Source of the DNA: JABDIP01 sp965250245
GTDB lineage: Bacteria; Pseudomonadota; Alphaproteobacteria; DSM-16000; Inquilinaceae
Reading direction: 5' to 3'
DNA: 64,000 bases
NCBI GenBank assembly: GCA_965250245.1
Contig: OZ252296.1
Coordinates: forward strand, 4,278,001 to 4,342,000
The notes under the pieces are model-generated. The model had not been told where the DNA came from, made no database searches, and saw nothing but the letters and a program-made list of their open reading frames with translations. Of this stretch, positions 9,782 to 17,350 are shown piece by piece (within the stretch, counting starts at the first letter, position 1; each line of letters begins with the position of its first letter). The translations under genes were made by a program, and so were the position numbers.

Positions 9782-10432
9782 ATGGCCTTCTCGCTGGGAA
9801 AGGCGGTCGGTGATTTCCTGATAGACGACCCAGCCATCGACCACATCGATTTCCATGTCGGGCTGAGAAACCGGCTCCATATCGACGCGGCCCAGCTGCG
9901 CGAAGTGGGACGCCTGATCAAGTCCGGTGTCTTCATGAAAGTCAAAACGGAAGACATCGAGGACGCGGCGGGGGAGTACGACCCGGATGCGAATAGCATC
10001 CACTTCGACACGACGGCGTTCTATTCGCAGTGGAACGGGTCGGACGTCCAGAAACTTCGCATCCGGTCCCTGGTCGTCCATGAGGCCACGCATGCGGTGG
10101 TCGACATGCGGCAGAAATCCGTGCTGCGGCTGCGCAACGAGGCCGCCGCCTATCTCGCCGGCGCCGTGTTCCTGCACCACCATGACGCCGTTGCCCGGGT
10201 AATGGCTGACGGTTCGGCCAAGTTCCGGAAATTCCTCACCGCGGCGGATCGGATCGCCGACCGGGAAGGGCTCTATACCAAGCGGGGCGTGCGGCTGACG
10301 CGGCGAAAGGTGCTGCCGCTGATCCGGGTGCTGAAGGACACGCCGCCCTACGACGAGCACGGGCGCCTGGAACGGTCGACTGCCGACGGCCTGAGTATCG
10401 GAAACGGCGTCGTCGACTTTCCATTCGACTAG
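9782..10432 (+). CDS. Orphan HEATH-motif metallopeptidase-like protein
   Basis: A 216-residue cytoplasmic protein with no signal peptide. Residues 98-104 read VVHEATH, a clean HExxH zinc site inside a helix. Glu120 in RNEAAAYLAG lies 16 residues after the second His and is a candidate third ligand, as in gluzincins. The ATG at 9782 has GGAGG about 12 bases upstream. It is a lone gene between divergent and convergent neighbours. A catalytic role and substrate are inferred only from the zinc motif; I do not know the family. Confidence 0.7.
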   Translation: MAFSLGKAVGDFLIDDPAIDHIDFHVGLRNRLHIDAAQLREVGRLIKSGVFMKVKTEDIEDAAGEYDPDANSIHFDTTAFYSQWNGSDVQKLRIRSLVVHEATHAVVDMRQKSVLRLRNEAAAYLAGAVFLHHHDAVARVMADGSAKFRKFLTAADRIADREGLYTKRGVRLTRRKVLPLIRVLKDTPPYDEHGRLERSTADGLSIGNGVVDFPFD

Positions 10433-10471
10433 CGCCTGCCGGGCGTTCGGCGCAGCAAGGCCACGCCGCCC

Positions 10472-11368
10472 TCAGAGATGCGCGGCGAGCCACTCCAACG
10501 TGGTCGGCAGCATCAGCTCGTCGAGCACCGCCGGGCCGGTGAAGGCGCCCCAGACATGGTCGGTCTCGAACACCGCCAGCTTCTCGACGCCGTCATGATA
10601 GTCGAGCAGCACCTGGCCGGAGGCCGGCTGCGGCGCGACGACGGTGTCCTGGGCGCCCACGACCACCAGCAGGGGCCCGGGATAACCCGCCACTGCCGCG
10701 ATCGGGCTGGTCGTCACCAGCTCATGATAGAAGGCGGCCTTGAGCACCGTCTCCGGTCCCCAGGGAAGTGTCGCGGTGATCTCGGTCTCGGCCGGGCTGG
10801 CCAGCGCCTGCTGCACCAGTTCGGCGCCGAGGATGCCGGAAAAGGTCTGGATCGGATGCACGACGGGCGCCCAGAGCACGACCGCGTCCAGCTCGGGCCG
10901 CGCCTCGGCCAGATGGCTGGCCACCAGCCCGCCCTGGCTCCACCCAAGCACCGCCATGCGCCCGGCATCCACCCGGTCGCTGGCCTTCAGCCAGTCCACG
11001 GCGGCGATCGCATCGGCGATCTGGCCGCTGAAGGTGGTGTCGGCCCAGGCGCCCTCGGACTCGCCCGAGCCGCGGAAGTCGATCCGCAGGCTTGCATAGC
11101 CGGCCTCGGCCAGCACCCGGGCGGTGCGGGAGAACACGCCCTCCTCGGTCTCGGCAACGCCCAGCTCGTCCCGTGATCCGGTGAAGCCGTGGAGCATGAG
11201 CACGACCGGCGGGTTCGCGATCCCGTCCGGTGTCTCCAGCGTGCCGATGACGGCCTGGCCGCCGACGGCGATCGAAACCGTCTCCTCGGCGGCCTGGGCG
11301 GCCCCTGCCGCCAGGATGAACCCCGGGACGAGCACCGCCCGAACCATTGCGTGTGACCGTCTTGGCAT
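10472..11368 (-). CDS. Secreted alpha/beta hydrolase (S33/dienelactone hydrolase-like)
   Basis: A 298-residue alpha/beta-hydrolase with an N-terminal signal peptide (VRAVLVPGFILAAGAAQA), so probably periplasmic. The oxyanion region LMLHGFTGSRDE is near residue 70, the nucleophile elbow GWSQGG near residue 145, the acid in VVVGAQDTVV, and the final His in ETDHVWGAF. The start is taken at 11368, six codons from the furthest ATG. It lies 33 bases downstream of the Tae4-like gene on the same strand, but the families have no known link. Esterase activity is likely; substrate unknown. Confidence 0.8.
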   Translation of the reverse strand: MPRRSHAMVRAVLVPGFILAAGAAQAAEETVSIAVGGQAVIGTLETPDGIANPPVVLMLHGFTGSRDELGVAETEEGVFSRTARVLAEAGYASLRIDFRGSGESEGAWADTTFSGQIADAIAAVDWLKASDRVDAGRMAVLGWSQGGLVASHLAEARPELDAVVLWAPVVHPIQTFSGILGAELVQQALASPAETEITATLPWGPETVLKAAFYHELVTTSPIAAVAGYPGPLLVVVGAQDTVVAPQPASGQVLLDYHDGVEKLAVFETDHVWGAFTGPAVLDELMLPTTLEWLAAHL

Positions 11369-11401
11369 CGCTCTCCTCCCCATCCGCCGGCGCCGAGCGC
11401 G

Positions 11402-11914
11402 CTATTTGATCTCCCAGAACTTGATCTGCTTGGAGTCGTTCAGGTCGGAGACCCAGCCGAAGAACTCGCTGATGCTGCGCATCCACATCGACCCGCCGGT
11501 GAGCCTGGAGCCGTTCCACAGATCGATATGGTCGCCGCTGCGGTTGGCGAAGGTCTCCTTCTTCCGCTGCCAATAATCCTTGAAGAAGATGATGCCGGTC
11601 CGTCCGTCGAGAACCTTCTGGAAGCTGCCAGGCGGAATGTCCTCGGTCTTGCCGATGAAGGGCTTCTGGCGCTTGCCGAGCCAGGCCGCCATGTCCTCCG
11701 CGCGCAGGAAATGGTGCGGCTTCTTATGGCTCCAGCAACGCGCCCGTCCCGGCACCTCGAAGGCTACCGTGGACTGGATCAGGCACTCGCTGAGCTTGAT
11801 GGCGCAGTAGTTCTCGAACGCGTTGTCAGCCTTGCCGGTCTGCTTGTTGAAGCACTTCTTCGCCAGCGAGTCATCGTGAGGGAACTTGTCCCAGAGCGTT
11901 GAGAACGTGGGCAC
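11402..11914 (-). CDS. Tae4-like peptidoglycan amidase (type VI effector family)
   Basis: A 170-residue protein that matches my memory of the Tae4 amidase fold, NlpC/P60-like enzymes that cleave the gamma-D-glutamyl-mDAP bond in peptidoglycan. Cys37 lies in FENYCAIKLS, the usual position of the catalytic Cys; RAEDMAAWLG follows near residue 71; GRTGIIFFKDYW is near residue 104; His129 lies in SGDHIDLWNGS, the catalytic His motif. The C-terminus ends in KFWEIK as in the family. No signal peptide, consistent with delivery by a secretion system. No Tai4-type immunity gene or secretion genes are visible in the window, so it is an orphan effector or has an unrecognised partner. Confidence 0.8.
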   Translation of the reverse strand: MPTFSTLWDKFPHDDSLAKKCFNKQTGKADNAFENYCAIKLSECLIQSTVAFEVPGRARCWSHKKPHHFLRAEDMAAWLGKRQKPFIGKTEDIPPGSFQKVLDGRTGIIFFKDYWQRKKETFANRSGDHIDLWNGSRLTGGSMWMRSISEFFGWVSDLNDSKQIKFWEIK

Positions 11915-12072
11915 GACCCTCGATCCGTACCATTGCCAATGCGTAGAGGCACCATCTTATCGGAACTCCAACTTGGGAAGAAGCCGTGCGGCGGTTCCAG
12001 TCGCCCGAACCCAGCGATCGCAAACCATAGCAGGGCACTTCGAACTTACCCCGATTGCGCCAAGGATCTGAG

Positions 12073-12118
12073 GGGGGCAGATACGATTGACTTCCGGGGA
12101 TCAATCGTTTCTGACCCC
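12073..12118. repeat. Imperfect inverted repeat beside the Tae4-like gene
   Basis: 18-bp arms (GGGGGCAGATACGATTGA / TCAATCGTTTCTGACCCC) with two mismatches and a 10-base loop. It lies between the Tae4-like gene and the AT-rich gene. Confidence 0.55.
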
Positions 12119-12142
12119 ATTTGATTTCCTAGAAGGAGTTGT

Positions 12143-12874
12143 CTATCGAAGCTTTGACCACTGTACCGCACCTATGGCAGCTAAATAGTCTCCACCATTC
12201 GAAACTGATATTGAGAAAGAACGACTCGAGTTTCGCTCGTATCTCACAGAAAATTCGGAATTGTTGAGTGCCTCTGCTTTAGCATTAAATCTATGATCAA
12301 ACTCTGATTCTGAACTAACGACGTACTTCACGTTCGGAGTCACGATTATTCGGTCGACAATCATTTTGTCGTCATCCATCACTGTAGCGACTTGAAGATC
12401 ATCACCCTCGTATCTATCATATAACTGTCGCAAATATCCTTCTGGAATTTGCTCTAGCTTTGTTCCCTCACCGAATTCAACTTCCACGCGCCTAATCTTG
12501 CTATAGTCAATCTCTAATCCTACACTTGCTGGCGCCCCTGGAAATTCGGCCTTCAGGTTACCTCCTAGGCTCTTATCTATTTTGAGTGTCTGGCTAACAT
12601 TGGCCAAGTCGGTTCCAATTATTGCATTCGCGTGAGTGTCAATTATTCCACCCGCCTCTACAAGCTTATCGATAACGATTCCTGGGCGGAAATAGTGTTC
12701 TGGGAATGGATACTCCTTCAACCCAAGAAATCCATAGTCGCCTTCCTTAACGATCGAGCCAAGAAGCCTTCGAGTCGGTGTATTAGCTCCTGCCTCCCTG
12801 AGGACTTTTAGGTAGAACACCTTTCCAAGGCCCCGAAAGTGTTTTGAAGAGAAGTAGTAATCTGCGCGCGACAT
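12143..12874 (-). CDS. AT-rich orphan gene; divergent gasdermin-like protein (tentative)
   Basis: A 243-residue protein with no signal peptide and no cysteine. I do not recognise it by motif, but its order of segments recalls bacterial gasdermins (pore-forming cell-death proteins): an N-terminal region leading to YFRPGIVIDKL, then GLEIDYSKIRRVEVEFGE, which parallels the GLDIGY...FEF block as I remember it, then DKMIVDRIIVT, and a closing SISVSNGGDYLAAIGAVQW strand. It lacks the N-terminal lipidated Cys and has almost nothing after the last strand, where bacterial gasdermins carry an inhibitory tail. Base composition is far more AT-rich than neighbours, a sign of transfer. It lies upstream of a Tae4-like amidase on the same strand, 228 bp away. 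The call is an inference from remembered sequences. Confidence 0.6.
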   Translation of the reverse strand: MSRADYYFSSKHFRGLGKVFYLKVLREAGANTPTRRLLGSIVKEGDYGFLGLKEYPFPEHYFRPGIVIDKLVEAGGIIDTHANAIIGTDLANVSQTLKIDKSLGGNLKAEFPGAPASVGLEIDYSKIRRVEVEFGEGTKLEQIPEGYLRQLYDRYEGDDLQVATVMDDDKMIVDRIIVTPNVKYVVSSESEFDHRFNAKAEALNNSEFSVRYERNSSRSFSISVSNGGDYLAAIGAVQWSKLR

Positions 12875-13072
12875 AGTATCTCCAATATCAAAGCCAAATG
12901 AACGGCACTACCTAACTATACTTTTAAGGGATACACAACAAATTTTACACTTATTAGTTAGCAAGCTAACATACAAAGCGCTTATATCGCGACTAACTTA
13001 GTCATTCTGCAATCTATTGTTGCCACAGACCTGGGCTGCGACAATCGGACCAGAGCCAACGCCAAAGCGTGA
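12875..13072. other. AT-rich intergenic flank of the islet
   Basis: About 200 bp, strongly AT-rich to about position 13010, then back to high GC. The switch is likely a boundary of acquired DNA. It probably contains the promoter of the 12143-12874 gene. No repeat or att-like duplication was seen. Confidence 0.45.
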
Positions 13073-14716
13073 TTACCGAGCCCTTTGGGATCGCCTCGCT
13101 TTCTCCCGCAGCACGAATTTCTGGATCTTGCCCGTCGAGGTCTTGGGCAAATCCCCGAACACCACCGTCTTGGGGCATTTGAAGTGGGCCAGGTTCTCGC
13201 GGCAGAAGGCGATGATGTCGGCTTCGGTGGCCTCGGCGCCGGGCTTCAGTGTGACGAAGGCGCAAGGGGTTTCGCCCCATTTGTCGTCTGGTTTGGCGAC
13301 GACGGCGGCTTCCAGGACGGAGGGGTGGCGGTAGAGGGTGCCTTCGATCTCGATGGTGGAGATGTTCTCGCCGCCGGAGATGATGATGTCCTTGGAGCGG
13401 TCCTTGAGCTCGATATAGCCGTTCGGGTGCATGACGCCGAGGTCGCCGGTGTGAAACCAGCCGCCGGCGAAGGCGGCTTCGGTGGCGGAGGGGTTCTTCA
13501 GGTAGCCCTTCATGGTGATGTTGCCGCGCATGAAGACCTCGCCGATGGTCTCGCCGTCGGGCGGGACCGGCGCGATCGTTTCCGGATCGGCGACGATCAG
13601 GCCTTCCTGAACCGGATAGGTGACGCCCTGGCGGGATTTATGAGTTGCCTGCTCGGCCGGCGGCAGGGCGTTCCAGTCCTCATGCCAGGCGCAGACGGTC
13701 GCCGGGCCGTAGACCTCGGTCAGGCCGTAGACATGGGTGATGTCCAAGCCGAGGCCGACCATGCCCTCCAGCACCGCGGCCGGCGGGGCCGAGGCGGCGG
13801 TCATCATGCGCACCTTGTGGTCGAAGGACCGGCGCTGGTCCGCCGGGGCGTTGAGCAGCAGGCCCATGACGATGGGCGCGCCGCACAGATGGGTGACTGT
13901 ATGGTCGGCGATGGCGTCGTAGATCGCCTTGGCCTCCACCCGCCGCAGGCAGACATGGGTGCCGGCCATGGCGGTGACCGTCCAAGGGAAGCACCAGCCG
14001 TTGCAGTGGAACATCGGCAGCGTCCACAGATATGTGGGATGGTGCGGCAGGGCCCAGGTCAGCACGTTGCCGACCGCGTTCATGTAAGCGCCGCGATGGT
14101 GGTAGACGACGCCCTTGGGGTTGCCCGTCGTGCCCGAGGTGTAGTTGAGGGCGATTGCCTGCCATTCGTCCTCCGGGCCGGACCAGGCGAAATCGGGGTC
14201 GCCGGTCTCCAGCAACGCCTCGTAATCCATCTCGCCCAGCAACTCGCCGCCTGTGCCCAGCGGGTCGTCTACGTCGATCACCAGCGGGCGGTTGGAGGAT
14301 TGCGCCAGGGCGGCGGAGACGATCGCGGAGAACTCCCGGTCGGCGATCAGCACCTTGGCCTCGCCATGCTCCAGGATGAAGGCGATGGTTGCCGGGTCGA
14401 GGCGGATGTTGAGCGCGTTCAGCACCGCCCCGGCCATGGGCACGCCGAAATGCGCCTCCATCAGCTCCGGCGTGTTGGCGGCCATGACGGCCACCGTGTC
14501 GCCCAGACCGATGCCACGCCGCGAGAGGGCCGAGGCCAGCCGGCGGCAACGATCATAGGTCTCCCGCCAGGTCCGTCGCGTCGGCCCGTGGATGACGGCG
14601 GTGTGGTCGGGAAACACCGATGCCGTGCGCGGCAGGAACGACAGCGGCGACAACGGGACGTAGTTCGCCGGCGTCTTGTCCAGTCCGGTCTCGAATGGAT
14701 TCGCCGTCCGCGCCAT
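13073..14716 (-). CDS. Acyl-CoA synthetase (AlkK/DmdB-like AMP-dependent ligase)
   Basis: A 547-residue adenylate-forming enzyme that joins a carboxylic acid to CoA with ATP. The P-loop is YTSGTTGNPKGVV near residue 190, the A5 motif is HVYGLTEVYGP near residue 315, the A8 hinge GWFHTGDLGV and DRSKDIIISGGENIS follow, and the catalytic Lys is in TSTGKIQKFVLR near the end. The start ATG 14716 has GGGAGGGGG just upstream. The sequence looks like the medium-chain AlkK or methylmercaptopropionate DmdB branch; which acid it uses cannot be told. It is a single gene. Confidence 0.88.
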   Translation of the reverse strand: MARTANPFETGLDKTPANYVPLSPLSFLPRTASVFPDHTAVIHGPTRRTWRETYDRCRRLASALSRRGIGLGDTVAVMAANTPELMEAHFGVPMAGAVLNALNIRLDPATIAFILEHGEAKVLIADREFSAIVSAALAQSSNRPLVIDVDDPLGTGGELLGEMDYEALLETGDPDFAWSGPEDEWQAIALNYTSGTTGNPKGVVYHHRGAYMNAVGNVLTWALPHHPTYLWTLPMFHCNGWCFPWTVTAMAGTHVCLRRVEAKAIYDAIADHTVTHLCGAPIVMGLLLNAPADQRRSFDHKVRMMTAASAPPAAVLEGMVGLGLDITHVYGLTEVYGPATVCAWHEDWNALPPAEQATHKSRQGVTYPVQEGLIVADPETIAPVPPDGETIGEVFMRGNITMKGYLKNPSATEAAFAGGWFHTGDLGVMHPNGYIELKDRSKDIIISGGENISTIEIEGTLYRHPSVLEAAVVAKPDDKWGETPCAFVTLKPGAEATEADIIAFCRENLAHFKCPKTVVFGDLPKTSTGKIQKFVLREKARRSQRAR

Positions 14717-15065
14717 GGCCGGCCCCCTCCCTGTCATGATCTCTTCGTTTTCCCGCCATCATAGCCCAGGCGCGGACTCCACGGAGCCTCGACGCGCGGC
14801 AAGGGTTGTTCGGGCAAACCTCACCCCACTCCGTCATTCCCGCGAAGGCGGGAATCTCGAGACGCAGACGCCATGGCCCATCGAGATTCCCGCCTTCGCG
14901 GGAATGACGGAATGGGGATGAACGAAAGGGACGGCTAAGTCCCGGAAAGTCCTGGCGGAAGCGGCCCGGCTACAGGTATCGCGTGCAATTTCTGCTTAAA
15001 AACCGCACTATTCCGCCCATATTTCGCCTGTGATTCGACTGCTGTAACGAGAATTCGGGGGACGC
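14717..15065. other. Divergent region with a CATTCCCGCG inverted repeat
   Basis: About 350 bp between the acyl-CoA synthetase and the AAA+ operon. It holds the repeat at 14831-14910. The stretch from 14960 to 15060 is less GC-rich and should contain the operon promoter; I could not place firm -35 and -10 boxes. Confidence 0.5.
14831..14910. repeat. GTCATTCCCGCGAAGGCGGGAAT inverted repeat, copy 1
   Basis: Arms beginning CCGTCATTCCCGCGAAGG face each other around a short spacer. Other copies: 20888-20979 and 43591-43682. Each arm is itself a hairpin (CCCGC...GCGGG). Confidence 0.85.
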
Positions 15066-16142
15066 ATGCAGGATTTCCAGACGTCGATCAAAAAATTCGA
15101 GGCGGAGGTTGCCGAGGCGGAAAAGCGTTCGGCCGAAATTTCCACCGCCTTTGCCGGGGTCGACGTCGCCAAGACCGACACGCTGGCCATCGATATCGAG
15201 AACGCGACCCTGGAGCAGGTCGACGCGCACGCGGAGTCGATGAATGGCAACATCGCCGATCTGATCATCAGCCTGGACGAGGTGACGGCCGGATTCTCCA
15301 AGGAATTCAGCTCCATGCGGGAGAAGACCGGTTGGGAGACCGTGGTCGGCTGGTTCTCCAGCGCCAAGGCCGATTCCATGCGCGCCGAACGTATCCGCTT
15401 CGCCAGCATCGACGAGAACCTGCAGGATCTGATCGGCAAGTCGAACACCATCGTCTCGATCCTCCAGGGCCAGCTGGCCAGCCTCAGCGACCAGAAGACC
15501 AAGGTCGAGGGCAACCTGACCCGCACCCTGGACGAGCGCGAGCGGGTGGTCGCCGAGCTGGAAGGGCTGCGCGGCGAGCTGCAGGCGCTGGACCCGAAGA
15601 TCATCGACCTGGAGAACCGCGTCTCCATGGCCACCGATCCGGCCGAGCGCACCAAGCTGGAGACCGAGCTGGCCGCCATCAACACCCAGCACAACGAGCT
15701 GGTGCAGAACGAGCAGGTGCTGATCGCCCGGTCCCAGACGCTGGAGACCTATATCGAGAAGGGCAAGACCTGGATGGATTCGCTGCAGAACCAGGCGGCG
15801 ACCCAGATGGTGCTGATCAACAAGCTGGAGACCGACACCAAGCAGCGCGTGATCCTCTACGACGCCCTGACCAAGTCGCTGAAGACCGCGCAGCAACAGG
15901 AGGTCGCCCACAAGATCAACGAGATCGGCACCGAGACCGACAAGGAGGCGCAGGTCGCCATGGCGGCGATCGGCTCGGCCACCCAGTCGCGCATCGCCGA
16001 CATGATGGAAAGCCACGAGGACAACATCGTCTTCGCCCGCAAGGTGCTGGAGGAGAAGGCCAAGGCGGATGAGCGCTTCGCCCGCCGCTTCGCCAAGGTC
16101 GTCGAGAAGCACGACGCCAACCTTTACGGCCAGGCGAACTGA
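15066..16142 (+). CDS. TelA-like helical coiled-coil protein, first gene of an AAA+ module
   Basis: A 358-residue, almost wholly alpha-helical cytoplasmic protein rich in Glu, Lys, Ala and Gln. Two long heptad-like regions (about 120-250 and 260-340) surround a Pro-poor linker. The layout (a pre-helix region ending in a WETVVGWFSS segment near 95, a middle coiled coil, and a last block with KINEIGTETDKEAQVAMAAI) resembles the TelA/KlaA toxic-anion-resistance family, but similarity is weak. It heads a five-gene operon with an AAA+ ATPase, suggesting a substrate-binding or scaffold role. No membrane segment. The name is tentative. Confidence 0.75.
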   Translation: MQDFQTSIKKFEAEVAEAEKRSAEISTAFAGVDVAKTDTLAIDIENATLEQVDAHAESMNGNIADLIISLDEVTAGFSKEFSSMREKTGWETVVGWFSSAKADSMRAERIRFASIDENLQDLIGKSNTIVSILQGQLASLSDQKTKVEGNLTRTLDERERVVAELEGLRGELQALDPKIIDLENRVSMATDPAERTKLETELAAINTQHNELVQNEQVLIARSQTLETYIEKGKTWMDSLQNQAATQMVLINKLETDTKQRVILYDALTKSLKTAQQQEVAHKINEIGTETDKEAQVAMAAIGSATQSRIADMMESHEDNIVFARKVLEEKAKADERFARRFAKVVEKHDANLYGQAN

Positions 16143-16202
16143 CGTGGCCGCATTGACCTCGCGGAGAGCACTCCTGCGCTGACGGCGAACGGACGATAGC
16201 CC

Positions 16203-17324
16203 GTGCCCGGCACCCCCCTTGTCATCGACGACCGCGAGGCCCGTCGCAGCTATTTCCGCACCTTCGTCGACATCATCGCCCGCTGCCGCGCCAAGCCGGT
16301 CGAGCTGATCGCCCAGCAGCGCAAGGGTGCCCTGTCGCTGCTCGAGCACACCGGCATCGACGACTACCTCGACCGGCTGAGGACCAGCTTCGCGGCGCTG
16401 TCGGCGCGGCATCGCCGAGTCCAGCCCGGCGGCAAGAATGCGGCCGGGCTGACCATCGACCGCAGCGATTCCGGCTACCCGGTGTTCCAGGAGTTCCTCC
16501 AGCTCGGCGTCGATCTCGGCGAGGCGCGCCAGGTGCTGACGTCACTGCCGACGCGCCGGGCCCTGAAGGCGGAAATGCTGGACCATTTGCTGACCCAGCG
16601 TACCCTGCCGCGCCGGCAACAGGCCCAGATGAGCCGGCGGATCTATTGCGAAATCCTGGCCGAACGGCCGCCCTTCCTGACGGTGAACGAGCCGGACATC
16701 CTGCAGGTCGGCGAACGCAGCGCCGACCGCCGCGCCTATCTGATGCATTGGGCGGTCTACGACTCCCACCGCAACATGCCCAACATCTACCTGCTGGGCC
16801 TGGAGGATTCCGGTGCCCAGCCGCTGTTCAACGACGAGCGCCGCCGCACCCGGCTGAAGGAACATCTGACCGCCCAGTCGCTCTCGACCCTGAAGCTGCT
16901 GACCATCGCCCGAGGCATCGACAAGGACTTCCCCGACATCCATCCCAAGCGCCTGCGCCGCATCCATTTCGGGCCGATGTACTCGAACCGCTTCACCCGC
17001 CACGCCGATGTGGTGCAGGACCTGCTGTCGGAGCCTCAGCCCGGGTCGGAGCAGGACTGGATCTTCTGCTGGACCGTCGAGAGCCTGCGCTCGAAGGGCT
17101 CGTCCGTCCGGGATTCCGGGCTGTTCAGCCGCACGGTCAGCGAGGTCTTCGACGTGGACGTGCATGCCCGGGAAGAGATCGACGCCGGCGCCAGCAAGGT
17201 CGAGCGCGGCATGATCCTGCCCTACCGCCCCTATCAGCGGCTGGTCGAGCGCGACCTGCCCCAGCTCCGGCCGCTGCGCAAATACGTCGTCGGCCCGGAC
17301 GGGCTGGTCCTGAAGCAGGGCTGA
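16203..17324 (+). CDS. Unknown 373-residue protein of the AAA+ module
   Basis: A soluble protein with a GTG start at 16203; no strong ribosome site is visible, so the start is uncertain. I do not recognise a domain. Residues 1-150 look helical and Arg-rich. A middle part (YLMHWAVYDSHRNMPNIYLL, about 180-200) looks like a beta-rich core. A late segment includes DWIFCWTVESLRSKG, and the end KYVVGPDGLVLKQG seems conserved-like. It lies 60 bases after the TelA-like gene and 26 bases before the AAA+ gene, so it is clearly part of the operon. Confidence 0.72.
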   Translation: MPGTPLVIDDREARRSYFRTFVDIIARCRAKPVELIAQQRKGALSLLEHTGIDDYLDRLRTSFAALSARHRRVQPGGKNAAGLTIDRSDSGYPVFQEFLQLGVDLGEARQVLTSLPTRRALKAEMLDHLLTQRTLPRRQQAQMSRRIYCEILAERPPFLTVNEPDILQVGERSADRRAYLMHWAVYDSHRNMPNIYLLGLEDSGAQPLFNDERRRTRLKEHLTAQSLSTLKLLTIARGIDKDFPDIHPKRLRRIHFGPMYSNRFTRHADVVQDLLSEPQPGSEQDWIFCWTVESLRSKGSSVRDSGLFSRTVSEVFDVDVHAREEIDAGASKVERGMILPYRPYQRLVERDLPQLRPLRKYVVGPDGLVLKQG

Positions 17325-17350
17325 GCCCGCCAGTTGGAGGACGCTACCGC

